NCBI GenBank assembly: GCA_003141245.1
Contig: PLLE01000008.1
Location: forward strand, 6,839-64,293
Direction: 5' to 3'
Source of the DNA: Chloroflexota bacterium
GTDB lineage: Bacteria; Chloroflexota; Limnocylindria; Limnocylindrales; CSP1-4
Length of the DNA: 57,455 nucleotides
Shown here: piece by piece, positions 8,411-16,826 of the stretch
How the letters are laid out: the number at the start of each line of letters is the position of its first letter
How positions within the stretch are numbered: the first letter of the stretch is position 1
The notes under the pieces: model-generated
Told to the model about the DNA's origin: nothing
What the model saw: only the letters and a program-made list of their open reading frames with translations
Databases searched by the model: none
Translations under genes and position numbers: made by a program

Positions 8411-9070
8411 TCAGAAGCCGAGGGCGGCCAGGATCGCGTGCATGCGGCGCGCGGCGCGGCCGCGGTGCGAGATGCGGTTCTTGGCCTCGGCCGTCCACTC
8501 GCCGAGAGTTCGGCCGCCGGGCGGCTCCACGGCCGGCTCGAAGATCGGGTCGTAGCCGAATCCGCCGCCGCCCCGGGGCGCGGACGCGATGCGGCCCTCG
8601 AGGGTTCCGTGCGCAAACCTCAAGGGGATCCCTCCTCGCGGACCCGTGGCTTCCGGTAGCGCCAGCGCCAGGGAGCAGCGGTAGCGCGCCGTGCGCCGCT
8701 CCGGCGCGAGCCCGGCCAGGTCACGTAGCAGCTTGGCGTTGTTCTCCTCGTCAGTGGCGTTCTCACCGGCGTAGCGCCGCGTTCGCACGCCGGGTCCTCC
8801 GCCCAGCGCGTCCACCTCGAGCCCGGAATCGTCGGCCAGAGTGGGCAGGCCGGAGAGCGCGGCGAAGAAGCGAGCCTTCTTGGCCGCGTTTGATTCGAAG
8901 GTGTCGCCGTCCTCGATCGCATCGCCCGGGAGGCCGATATCTTCGAGAGAGACCATCTCCGTCCGCAACGGGCCCAGCAGCTCTCGCAGCTCGCGAAGCT
9001 TATGCGTGGAACGAGTGGCCACCAGAAGGCGCGAGCCTATCGCCCCGGCGCCGGTCGAAGCTCCTGCCAC
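8411..9070 (-). CDS. rdgB: Non-canonical purine NTP pyrophosphatase (RdgB/HAM1)
   Basis: Hydrolyses ITP, dITP and XTP to monophosphates, keeping deaminated purines out of DNA and RNA. The protein has 219 residues, slightly long because of a short Gly/Ala-rich N-terminus. The family core is intact: VATRSTHKLREL (17-28) with Lys24 of the NTP loop, FESNAAKKA (58-66), the LADDSGLEVDALGG block (78-91), GGFGYDPIF and SHRGRA near the end. The GTG at 9068-9070 lies five bases after the rph stop and no better start is visible. It is the last gene of the parvulin-mazG-rph-rdgB operon; rph and rdgB are neighbours in many bacteria, and mazG adds a second NTP-cleansing enzyme. Confidence 0.95.
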   Translation of the reverse strand: MAGASTGAGAIGSRLLVATRSTHKLRELRELLGPLRTEMVSLEDIGLPGDAIEDGDTFESNAAKKARFFAALSGLPTLADDSGLEVDALGGGPGVRTRRYAGENATDEENNAKLLRDLAGLAPERRTARYRCSLALALPEATGPRGGIPLRFAHGTLEGRIASAPRGGGGFGYDPIFEPAVEPPGGRTLGEWTAEAKNRISHRGRAARRMHAILAALGF

Positions 9071-9075
9071 CGGCG

Positions 9076-9810
9076 CTAGCGTTTGACCGAGGCGAGCGCC
9101 TCGGCCTGCGCGGCGAAGAGGCGCTCCAGGCCGCCGGCCGCCATGTCCAGCATGCGGTCGACGTCCGCCCGTTCGAACGGCTTGCCTTCGGCCGTCCCCT
9201 GCAGCTCGACGTACCGCCCGGCGTCCGTCGCCACGACATTGAAGTCAACGTCCGCCTTGGAGTCCTCGGAGTAGTCCAGATCCAGGCAGATCAGGCCGCC
9301 CAGGATTCCGACGCTCACGGCGGCCACGCGTCCGATCAGACAGCGCTCCATGCCGTACGTGGTCAGCGCTGCGGCCAGCGCGACCCAGCCGCCGGTGATC
9401 GAAGCGGTTCGCGTCCCGCCGTCGGCGTTGATCACGTCGCAGTCCACGGTGATCGTCCGCTCTCCGAGCTTGGCCATGTCGACCACGCCCCGCAGCGAGC
9501 GCCCGACCAGGCGCTGGATCTCGTATGTGCGACCGCCCACCTTGCCCTTGGTGGCCTCGCGGATGCTGCGCTCGCTGGTTGCCCGCGGCAGCATGCTGTA
9601 TTCGGCCGTGACCCAGCCGGTGCCCTTGCCTCGAAGATGCGGCGGGATCTTGTCCTCGATCGTGGCCGCGCACAGCACCTCGGTGCCGCCGAGCTTGATC
9701 AGGCACGAGCCCTCGGCCCACTTCTGGACGCCGAGCGTCATCGAGATCGGACGCAGGTCGCCCGGCATACGTCCATCGGCGCGCTTGATGGGTTGAGCCC
9801 CGATCGTCAT
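9076..9810 (-). CDS. rph: Ribonuclease PH
   Basis: A phosphorolytic 3'-5' exoribonuclease that trims tRNA 3' ends, working as a ring of dimers. The 244-residue length is typical. It begins with a segment containing RADGRMPGDLRPISM, and retains the phosphate-binding GGTRTASITG and the conserved RGVVDM and DCDVINADGG segments. The ATG at 9808-9810 overlaps the mazG stop as ATGA, and GAGGAGG lies upstream, so translation is probably coupled to mazG. A longer open frame upstream is the mazG gene in another frame. Five bases separate its TAG from the rdgB start. Confidence 0.96.
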   Translation of the reverse strand: MTIGAQPIKRADGRMPGDLRPISMTLGVQKWAEGSCLIKLGGTEVLCAATIEDKIPPHLRGKGTGWVTAEYSMLPRATSERSIREATKGKVGGRTYEIQRLVGRSLRGVVDMAKLGERTITVDCDVINADGGTRTASITGGWVALAAALTTYGMERCLIGRVAAVSVGILGGLICLDLDYSEDSKADVDFNVVATDAGRYVELQGTAEGKPFERADVDRMLDMAAGGLERLFAAQAEALASVKR

Positions 9811-11024
9811 CGTTCGGCCTCCTCGCCGTTCGCCGAGCTGGCGTCCGCTTCGGGCCGCGCCCCGGCGGCAGTCCGCTCCTCGACCTTCGCAGCATCCCAC
9901 AGCGCGTCGAGCTCGACCAGCCCCAGATCGTGCAGCTGGACGTTGCGCTCGCGGGCCATCCGCTCCACTCGGCGGAAACGGGAACGGAACTTCTCGGCCG
10001 CGGCCCGCAGTGCGTCCTCGGCCTCGACGCCGTGGCGGCGGGCCAGGTTCGTGACGACGAGGAGCAGGTCGCCGACCTCCTCGCGCTTCTCCTGCGGGGT
10101 CGCGGCGGCGTCCAGCTCGGCCAGCTCCTCGTGAATCTTGTCGATCACGCCGACGATGTCGGGCCAGTCGTAGCCGAGGTGGGCCGCGCGCTCCTGCATC
10201 TCTTGCGCGGCGGCCAGGGCGGGCATCGACCGGGAGATGCCGTCGAGGGCGCTTCGGACCTCTGCGGGTTCGGCGGCCCGGTCGGACGCCCGTTCGGCGG
10301 CCTCCTCGCGCTCGGCCCGCTTGATCTGCTCCCACTGTCGGTTGACGTCGCCGGCGGTCTTGACCTGGGCGTCGCCGAATACGTGCGGGTGGCGCCGGAC
10401 GATCTTGCGCCCGATCTCCGCCTGGACGTCGGTCATGTCGAATACGCCGGCCTCGGCCGCGAGCTGGGCGTGGAGGACGATCTGCAGCAGTAGGTCGCCG
10501 AGCTCGCCGGCGAGCTCCGGCGTGGCTTCGTCGCCGAGGGCGTCGTAGACCTCGTACGCCTCCTCGAGCAGATGCTTCTTCAGCGAGACGTGGGTCTGCT
10601 CGCGATCCCACGGGCAGCCGTCGGGGCGCCGCAGCCGTTCGGCGATCCAGGGCAGGGCCCACGGACCGGCAGGAGCGAGCTCCGGAGCCGCGGGACCCAG
10701 GTACAGGGCGCCGCCGAAAGCGCCGGACGTGAGCTCGCCCACGGTCGTCGTCTCGGCCACGCCGATGCGACCGACGACATGATCGGCGGGGTACAGGCGT
10801 GCCAGCACGGCAAGAGCGGTCTGGTCGGATGGCGCGTGACGGCCGGGAAGCGGCTCCGCGCTCGCGCCATCAACCCCGCGGAACACGTCGAGCGGCACCA
10901 GGAGCAGCGGGCGCGAAGGCTCGACCGGAAACGTGGCCAGACGTTCCGGCGCAACGACCTGCAGACCTGCCGAGGGATCGAGCCCCCAGCGAATTCGGGC
11001 CTCTGCGACGAGCGCGTCGAGCAC
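9807..11024 (-). CDS. mazG: MazG nucleotide pyrophosphohydrolase with relic N-terminal domain
   Basis: Hydrolyses NTPs to NMPs and pyrophosphate. The protein has 405 residues and two MazG domains. The first, about 130-205, contains RPDGCPWDREQTH followed by HLLEEAYEV and GELGDLLLQ. The second, about 295-350, contains HEELAELD and EEVGDLLLVV. The first 125 residues are not MazG. Their order and the phrase LYPADH just before the MazG domain resemble the end of the tetrapyrrole-methylase domain fused to MazG in YabN-type proteins, but the SAM-binding glycine-rich N-terminus is missing. GTG start at 11022-11024 with AGGA upstream. It lies 30 bases downstream of the parvulin gene and overlaps rph by four bases. 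Confidence 0.92.
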   Translation of the reverse strand: MLDALVAEARIRWGLDPSAGLQVVAPERLATFPVEPSRPLLLVPLDVFRGVDGASAEPLPGRHAPSDQTALAVLARLYPADHVVGRIGVAETTTVGELTSGAFGGALYLGPAAPELAPAGPWALPWIAERLRRPDGCPWDREQTHVSLKKHLLEEAYEVYDALGDEATPELAGELGDLLLQIVLHAQLAAEAGVFDMTDVQAEIGRKIVRRHPHVFGDAQVKTAGDVNRQWEQIKRAEREEAAERASDRAAEPAEVRSALDGISRSMPALAAAQEMQERAAHLGYDWPDIVGVIDKIHEELAELDAAATPQEKREEVGDLLLVVTNLARRHGVEAEDALRAAAEKFRSRFRRVERMARERNVQLHDLGLVELDALWDAAKVEERTAAGARPEADASSANGEEAER

Positions 11025-11054
11025 TTTGTCCTACGTTACCCCTACGGTGCCGGG

Positions 11055-12857
11055 TTATCCCTGCGGTGTCGCGGCGGGGGTGAGCGCCGTCAGGGCGGCC
11101 GTGTCGGTCCAGACGTTGGCGGCGTCGGTCAATTCGATCAACCAGGCGTTGAACGTGACCAACTTCAACCTCGCCTGCTGTGCGGCGTCGGCCGTCCTGG
11201 TCTCCTCGGCGAGGACCTTGAAGATCCAGTAGCCGTTGCTGTTCTGGATCACTCGGCTCGTGCCGCCGACGGGGGTCTGGAAGATCGCGGCCTCGAGTTC
11301 CGTGGGGAGGAGGTAGCGCGAAACCCAACCCATGTCGCCGCCCTTGACGGCGTCCGCGGCCTCGGAATACTGCGCCACCTCTGTCGCGAAATCCGCGCCG
11401 GTGGCGAGCATGATCTGAGCGTCGGCGATGCGCTGGGCCGGAGCCGGGCGCGTGCCTTCGTAGTCCGCGACGACGTAGCCCATCGTCTGCTCGAGGATGG
11501 GGCCGATGATGCCCGGAGCCAGGCCTGGCTGCGCGACGGCCAGCCTCAGGCTGGGCAATCCCAGCGCGGTGCCACTCGAGGGGTCGTCCGAGATTGTCGG
11601 CCCGGGGATCCAGGGGAGCTCTCCGCCGCCGCTGGCGACGTACGGGTCGTCGTTGTTCGTCGTGTCGCGCGCCAGGGTGCCGAACTTCGTCGGATCGCTC
11701 TTGAGGGCGGCCACGGCGGCGTCGGCCCGCGTCTTGGCGTCGACCCAGGCCTGGTCGGTGGAGGGGAGGGACGAGGCCGAGGCGGTGAGGTGATTGGGGG
11801 CGAAGACCATGATCTTGAGCTTGTACTCGGGTCCGTCGCCCAGCTGGCCGTAGCCCGGCGAGACCTCGATCTCGAGGACGTGGCGCTGGGTCGTCGGGCC
11901 GGATACGAGCTGGCTCTCGATCGAATTCTTGACCGCGCTGGTTAGGGCCTCAGCTCGGGCGGAGCTGCGATAGGCGTCGCCGCTCGCCGTCTGCCCGATC
12001 GCGTCCTTCCAGCCACTGTCCTTGTTCGCGGCGACGATCGAGGTGACTGTGGCGAAGCGGTACAGCCCGTCGTCGCAATTGACGACCGCGGTGACGTCGT
12101 TGACGTTCTTCAGATTGAAGATGGCGTCGACCAGCGCGGGGTCGAGCCCGAGGGCATCCCTGGTCGAAAGCCCGAGATCGCCCGAGGTGCCCTGGGCGCC
12201 GATGTTTCCGGCGGCGCTAGTCTCCGTGCTGACATCGGCCCACTTCTTGCCGCCCGACTTGATCGAATCGACGTAGTCCTGGGCCTTCTTCTGGGCAGCG
12301 GCCAGCTGTTCCGCGGTGGGGATCGACGAGGGCGGAGTGGGAGTCGGGTCGACCTCGATGACCATCACGTGGCGCATCTCGGCCTGCGTGCCGTCCTCCG
12401 CGATCTGAGCGTCGACGTCGGCGTCGGTGACCTTGATGCCGTGCTTGTCGGCGTACTGCTGGACCGCCTGCTCCTGGGTCAGTTGATTCAGAGCATTCTG
12501 GTAGACGGTCGTGGGATCCTCGTTCGCTGCCAGGGCGTTCGACAAGGACGAGTACTCGTCCTGGGTGATACGGCCCTGATTGCGGAGCACCTCGTAGTCC
12601 GCGGTCAGGCGGTCGAAGCGGGCCATGTTCACCGCGGCGCGGTCGCGGACCGCGTCCTTGCTGATGGCCACGCCGTTGACTGACGCGATCGGGGCGCCGT
12701 GGTCCGCGTACCAGTTTGCGAACAGCACGCCTCCCAGCAAAGCCACGGCCGCCACGCTGGCGAATCCAAAGGCAATGTTGAGGAAGATGGTGCGCCGCGT
12801 GTCCAACTGGCGGGTTCGGCGGCGCGTGGGTTTCGTAGCGGGTGGCCGGAAGGTCAT
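11055..12857 (-). CDS. Membrane-anchored parvulin-type peptidyl-prolyl isomerase (SurA/PrsA-like)
   Basis: A 600-residue extracytoplasmic folding factor. An Arg/Lys-rich cytoplasmic start precedes a single membrane helix (about 23-47). There is no lipobox, so it is anchored by the helix. Residues 55-160 form a SurA-N-like chaperone region. Two PpiC-type rotamase repeats follow: one near 160-275, starting with a segment containing MRHVMVIEV, and one near 435-560 with GGDMGWVSRYLLPTELEAAIF. A third related stretch starts at about 325 with QRHVLEIEV. ATG start at 12855-12857. It heads the operon with mazG, rph and rdgB, an unexpected pairing of protein export quality control with nucleotide metabolism. 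Confidence 0.88.
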   Translation of the reverse strand: MTFRPPATKPTRRRTRQLDTRRTIFLNIAFGFASVAAVALLGGVLFANWYADHGAPIASVNGVAISKDAVRDRAAVNMARFDRLTADYEVLRNQGRITQDEYSSLSNALAANEDPTTVYQNALNQLTQEQAVQQYADKHGIKVTDADVDAQIAEDGTQAEMRHVMVIEVDPTPTPPSSIPTAEQLAAAQKKAQDYVDSIKSGGKKWADVSTETSAAGNIGAQGTSGDLGLSTRDALGLDPALVDAIFNLKNVNDVTAVVNCDDGLYRFATVTSIVAANKDSGWKDAIGQTASGDAYRSSARAEALTSAVKNSIESQLVSGPTTQRHVLEIEVSPGYGQLGDGPEYKLKIMVFAPNHLTASASSLPSTDQAWVDAKTRADAAVAALKSDPTKFGTLARDTTNNDDPYVASGGGELPWIPGPTISDDPSSGTALGLPSLRLAVAQPGLAPGIIGPILEQTMGYVVADYEGTRPAPAQRIADAQIMLATGADFATEVAQYSEAADAVKGGDMGWVSRYLLPTELEAAIFQTPVGGTSRVIQNSNGYWIFKVLAEETRTADAAQQARLKLVTFNAWLIELTDAANVWTDTAALTALTPAATPQG

Positions 12858-13020
12858 CTGTGCGTCCTGGCATGAACTGGTCCCAGCGAGACGCGCCGGG
12901 GTGACGAGGCCGTATGCTACCGCATTCCACCGCGCGCCCGGTAGGGGACGCGGCTTTGGCCGGCAGCAGCGGCAGTGTGCGATATCGAAGAGGGCCCGGT
13001 CCTGAAAGCGGGCTGATGGC

Positions 13021-14259
13021 TCATCCGGCCGAAGGGCGACTCTTGCGCTTGCCGGGCCGGCCGGAGATCAGCCGCTCCACCACAGCGTGATAGGCCACCG
13101 ATTGGTGGGCCCAGCTGAGCTCATCAACGCGTCGGGCGGTCCGCGCCACGCGCTCGTCGCGGTCCGCCGGATCGTCGACGAGGTGCAGGATCACCTTCGC
13201 CAGGGACTCGGCGTCGCCGGGTTCGTACAGCGAAAGCGTCTCCTGGCCGAAGTACAACTCGACGGTCGGCAGGCGAGTGGCGGCGACGGGCTTCTCCATC
13301 GTTCCGTACTCGAGAATCTTGGTGGAGAGGCTGACCTCGGAGTACGAATCCAGGCGAGTCGCGGCGATGCCGATGTCGGCGCCCGCGACGGCGGTCGCCA
13401 CGGCTTTGACCGGGATGCGGCCCGGCATCTCCACGCTGTCGGCGATCCCCAGATCCTCGGCCAGCGCCTTGAGCGAGTCCTCCGCATCGCCACGACCATA
13501 GAGAGTGGCCACGACCCTCAGCTCGGGGCGGTCCCGGCGCAGGGCCGCCACGGCGCGCAGCACCACGTCCAGCTCGTACGTGGGCGTGATCGCGCCCGCG
13601 TAAACGAGACGAAGCACGCCGTCGGCCATGAATCTGCGGCCCGGGTGGACGGCCGTGTCGAAGAGCCTCAGATCGGGGCTGTTCATCACCACGGTCAGCC
13701 GCTCCGGGTCGGCGCCGCGCTTGCGCAGCCGCTCGGCGAGCGGCTCGTTGACCGTGAGCAGCTCGTTGGCCAGGCCGATCGAGATCCGTTCCTGGAGCAG
13801 CAGGAGCTTGTACGAGATCGGGTTCGCCGCCTTGGGGAAGCGGCCCCGGAAGAACTCGGGCATGGCTTCGTGGAGGTCCAGCAGAATCGGCACGCCGGCC
13901 ATCTTGAGGGGCAGCGCCGCGAACACCAGATAGTCCGGCAGCGAGTGAACCTGGACCATGCCGTAATGGCGGCGGCGATGGGCTCTGGTGGCCGCGAAGA
14001 GCGCTCGGGTCAAGAAGATCCCGTACTCGGCCAGGTACACCGGCAAACCCGCGCCCTGGTGGCGGCGAACCGGGAGTCGCCGCAGGTTCACGCCGTCGAT
14101 GGTGGCGGTGGACGGGTCGCCCGGATGCTGCAACCCGAAGACGTCCACTTCCCAGCCGTCGGCGACGAGAGACTCGGCCTCCCGGCGGACGCGCGGGTCC
14201 TCCTCGTAATAGGCGTGGACGATCATGCAGATCGGCGGTCGCTTCCCCACGGCGCTCAC
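13021..14259 (-). CDS. GT4-type glycosyltransferase
   Basis: A 412-residue GT-B glycosyltransferase, probably acting on an envelope glycan at the cytoplasmic side of the membrane. The N-terminal domain starts PICMIVHAYYEEDPRVRREAE, a common GT4 opening. The C-terminal nucleotide-sugar domain has VYAGAITPTYELDVVLRA, then VATLYGRGDAED, then EMPGRIP, then STKILEYGTMEKPVAA (the E-x7-E-like region). The GTG at 14257-14259 overlaps the wbpI stop as GTGA; a second GTG at 14250 has GGGAG ten bases upstream and may be the true start. As the last gene of the UDP-ManNAc3NAcA operon it is the natural candidate to transfer that sugar, although this is inferred from position only. Confidence 0.88.
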   Translation of the reverse strand: MSAVGKRPPICMIVHAYYEEDPRVRREAESLVADGWEVDVFGLQHPGDPSTATIDGVNLRRLPVRRHQGAGLPVYLAEYGIFLTRALFAATRAHRRRHYGMVQVHSLPDYLVFAALPLKMAGVPILLDLHEAMPEFFRGRFPKAANPISYKLLLLQERISIGLANELLTVNEPLAERLRKRGADPERLTVVMNSPDLRLFDTAVHPGRRFMADGVLRLVYAGAITPTYELDVVLRAVAALRRDRPELRVVATLYGRGDAEDSLKALAEDLGIADSVEMPGRIPVKAVATAVAGADIGIAATRLDSYSEVSLSTKILEYGTMEKPVAATRLPTVELYFGQETLSLYEPGDAESLAKVILHLVDDPADRDERVARTARRVDELSWAHQSVAYHAVVERLISGRPGKRKSRPSAG

Positions 14260-15383
14260 GCTCCCATTTCCCGCGGGCTCGTCTGTAGGGCGTTCGAGAT
14301 CCGTGCGGCGGCTCCGGCCCCCACCAGATGCAGGGCGGCCGCGCGTTCGGTGGCCTGCTGGGCCGATCGAGCCTGCGGCGCGCGAGCGTCGAGTTCGCGG
14401 ACGGCGGTCTCTCGATCGAGTCCGACGAGCACTGCCGAGCTGCCGTGGCCGCCCACCGTCTCGACCCATTCGGTCGTGTCGCGAAGAACCAGGCACGGAA
14501 CGCCCAGCCAGGCCGACTCGCGCTGGACTCCGCCCGAGTCGGTCAGGACGGCGGCGGCGTGAAGCTGCAGTGCCAGCGAGGTGCTGTAGCCCTGGGGCTC
14601 GATGACGATGACGTTCCGCGGCAGGGCGATCCCCGCGGCTTGTAGCGCCGTCTTCGTTCCGGGATGGAGCGCCAGGAAGACCGGCCGATCCGGCGTCGCG
14701 ACCGCGCCCAGCAGGGAGGTCCAGGCAGTCATGGCCGCGATGCTCCGATTCTCGGCTCGGTGGACGGTGGCGAAGAGGAAGCGGCCGGTCGCGATCGGCA
14801 GGTTCAACCGCGCGGCGATCGCGGCGAGCACGGCGGGATCCTTGACGTCCGCGGAGACTCGGGCCGCCAGGTCGAGCATCAGGTCGCCGACCTCGAAGAC
14901 GCCGGCGGTGATCCCTTCGATCGCCAGGTTGGCGACGGCGGCCGGCGTCGGGGCGAAGAGCCAGCGGGAGAGATGATCCGCCACGACGCGATTCAACTCC
15001 TCCGGCATGCGTCTGTCGAAGCTGCGCAGCCCGGCTTCGATATGGGCGACCGGGATGCCGAGCTTGGCCGCGGCGAGGGCTCCGGCCAGGGTCGAGTTTG
15101 TGTCGCCAAAGACGACGACAGCTTCCGGCCTGGCAGCCTCGAGCAGGGGCTCCAGTGCGATGAGCATCCGGCCGGTCTGGTCGCCGTGGCCGCCGCCACC
15201 GATTCCGAGGGCGTGGTCCGGCCGCGCCAGGCCAAGCTCACCGAAGAAGTTGCCCGCCATTGCGTCGTCGTAGTGCTGGCCCGTGTCCACGAAGATCTCC
15301 TCGTGGTGGCGGCGGAGCAGCGGCTGCAGCGCGGCGGCCTTGATGAGCTGTGGCCGCGTACCGACGACGCTGACGAGTCGCAC
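14256..15383 (-). CDS. wbpI: UDP-sugar 2-epimerase (WbpI/WecB family)
   Basis: Inverts C2 of a UDP-N-acetylhexosamine. In this operon the substrate is most likely UDP-GlcNAc3NAcA, giving UDP-ManNAc3NAcA, the last step of the pathway. The 375-residue protein has the non-hydrolysing 2-epimerase signatures: VGTRPQLIKAA (7-17), HYDD (37-40), GDTNSTLAG (93-101), HIEAGLRS (114-121) with PEELNR (127-132), HRAEN, and TDSGGVQRE near the C-terminus. GTG start at 15381-15383, 12 bases after the wbpA stop. By sequence alone it could also be the UDP-GlcNAc 2-epimerase WecB; the four neighbouring pathway genes favour WbpI. Confidence 0.88.
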   Translation of the reverse strand: MRLVSVVGTRPQLIKAAALQPLLRRHHEEIFVDTGQHYDDAMAGNFFGELGLARPDHALGIGGGGHGDQTGRMLIALEPLLEAARPEAVVVFGDTNSTLAGALAAAKLGIPVAHIEAGLRSFDRRMPEELNRVVADHLSRWLFAPTPAAVANLAIEGITAGVFEVGDLMLDLAARVSADVKDPAVLAAIAARLNLPIATGRFLFATVHRAENRSIAAMTAWTSLLGAVATPDRPVFLALHPGTKTALQAAGIALPRNVIVIEPQGYSTSLALQLHAAAVLTDSGGVQRESAWLGVPCLVLRDTTEWVETVGGHGSSAVLVGLDRETAVRELDARAPQARSAQQATERAAALHLVGAGAAARISNALQTSPREMGA

Positions 15384-15395
15384 CGTTGGTGCCCG

Positions 15396-16826
15396 CTACG
15401 AGGTGGTGGCGGCTCGGCGCCGCGTTGCGGCCTGAACCCCGACCCCGAAGTAGCGCACCTTCTCCGGCAGCTCCACTTCCCGCAGGCTGTTGCGGCCGTC
15501 GAAGAGAACCTCGAGCTTGGGGAAGAGCGCAAAATCGAGCGACCGCCAGAGCCCGTCGCCGGTCTGAGTCACGATGGCCCGAAACGATGCCGGCTGACCC
15601 CAGGTGTAGGGCGTGGCGCAGTTGTGCTCTATCTCTTCGTTCGAGAGGAGCGGATCGTAGGCCCAGACCTCGGCCCCGTGAAACGACAAGCGGTCGATCA
15701 GGGGCAGGGCCCGCGAGTACGCCAGCTCCTTGACGTTCTCGCGGTAAGTCAGCCCCAGGACGAGGATCGGAACGTCGTCCAAGCCGCCGAGCTGCGACTC
15801 GAGTGTCTTGATGACCGCGCCCAGCTGCCCGTCGTTGGTCCGCCGGGCCGTCGCCACGACCTCCAGGTCGGGGGCGCGGCTGAGCAGCAGGTGCGGATAC
15901 ACGGGAATGCAGTGTCCGCCGACGCCGATGCCCGGCTGGTGGATGTGCGAGTACGGTTGGCTGTTGGCCGCGGCGATGACTTCCTGGACGTCCACCCCGG
16001 CTCGGTCGGCGAAGCGGGCGAACTCGTTGGCCAGGGCGATGTTCACGTCGCGGTAGGTGGTATCGGCGAGCTTGCTGAACTCGGCCGCCTCGGCGCCGCT
16101 CATGGCCACGATCTCGGCGTCGAGGACGGAATCGTAGAAGACGGCGGCGCGTCGAGTGGATTCCGTCCCGATGCCGCCGACGAGCTTGGGATACGTCGCC
16201 AGATTGGCGAAGACGGCGCCCGAATAGAGCCGCTCGGGCGAGAAGGCGACGAAGAGGTTCTCGTCGCCGACCAAACCGCCCGCCGCCTCGAGGCGCGGCA
16301 GGAACCGACCGCGCGTGTCCCCGACGGGGAGAGTGGTCTCGAAGATCACCGTCAGTCCGGAATGGACCCCGCCGGCAATCGACTCCACGGCCGAATCCAT
16401 GTAGCGGTAGTCCGGCTGGTGGGCGTCGTCGAGCATGACCGGCACGATGAGGACCGCCACGTCCGCCCCGCGGACGGCCGCGGCGGCGTCGGCGCTGGCG
16501 CGCAGGCGGCCGGCGGCGTGAACCTCCGCCACTCCCTCGGCCAGGCCCGGTTCCTCGGCCACGTGCGAGCGACCGGCGTTGACGGCGGCGACGACGTCGG
16601 GGTTGACGTCCACCGCGGTCACGTCCCAGCCGTGGCGGGCGAACTGTACAGCCAGCGGCAGGCCCATCTTGCCGGCGCCCACGACCACGGCCCGCCCGAC
16701 CGTACCCGCCTCGCCCACCCAGGGCGACACGAACCGCGGCTTGCCGTGGGCGCAGGGATTGATGGGGGGCGTGATGGCGCCGCCCAGGAAGCTCGGTACG
16801 CGCGTAGGACTCGAGACGATAGTCAT
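15396..16826 (-). CDS. wbpA: UDP-N-acetylglucosamine 6-dehydrogenase (WbpA-like nucleotide sugar dehydrogenase)
   Basis: Oxidises C6 of UDP-GlcNAc twice to UDP-GlcNAcA using two NAD. The 476-residue protein has an N-terminal Rossmann domain beginning VVVGAGKMGLPLA (47-59), the SPERLYSG segment (196-203), the central helix with Lys252 (EFSKLADTTYRD), and the active-site Cys306 in GVGGHCIPVYP. About 43 residues precede the Rossmann fold; relatives usually have fewer than 15, so the true start may lie further in or the extension is genuine. The ATG at 16824-16826 overlaps the wbpB stop as ATGA. The UDP-ManNAc dehydrogenase WecC is the alternative; the rest of the operon argues for WbpA. Confidence 0.88.
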   Translation of the reverse strand: MTIVSSPTRVPSFLGGAITPPINPCAHGKPRFVSPWVGEAGTVGRAVVVGAGKMGLPLAVQFARHGWDVTAVDVNPDVVAAVNAGRSHVAEEPGLAEGVAEVHAAGRLRASADAAAAVRGADVAVLIVPVMLDDAHQPDYRYMDSAVESIAGGVHSGLTVIFETTLPVGDTRGRFLPRLEAAGGLVGDENLFVAFSPERLYSGAVFANLATYPKLVGGIGTESTRRAAVFYDSVLDAEIVAMSGAEAAEFSKLADTTYRDVNIALANEFARFADRAGVDVQEVIAAANSQPYSHIHQPGIGVGGHCIPVYPHLLLSRAPDLEVVATARRTNDGQLGAVIKTLESQLGGLDDVPILVLGLTYRENVKELAYSRALPLIDRLSFHGAEVWAYDPLLSNEEIEHNCATPYTWGQPASFRAIVTQTGDGLWRSLDFALFPKLEVLFDGRNSLREVELPEKVRYFGVGVQAATRRRAATTS

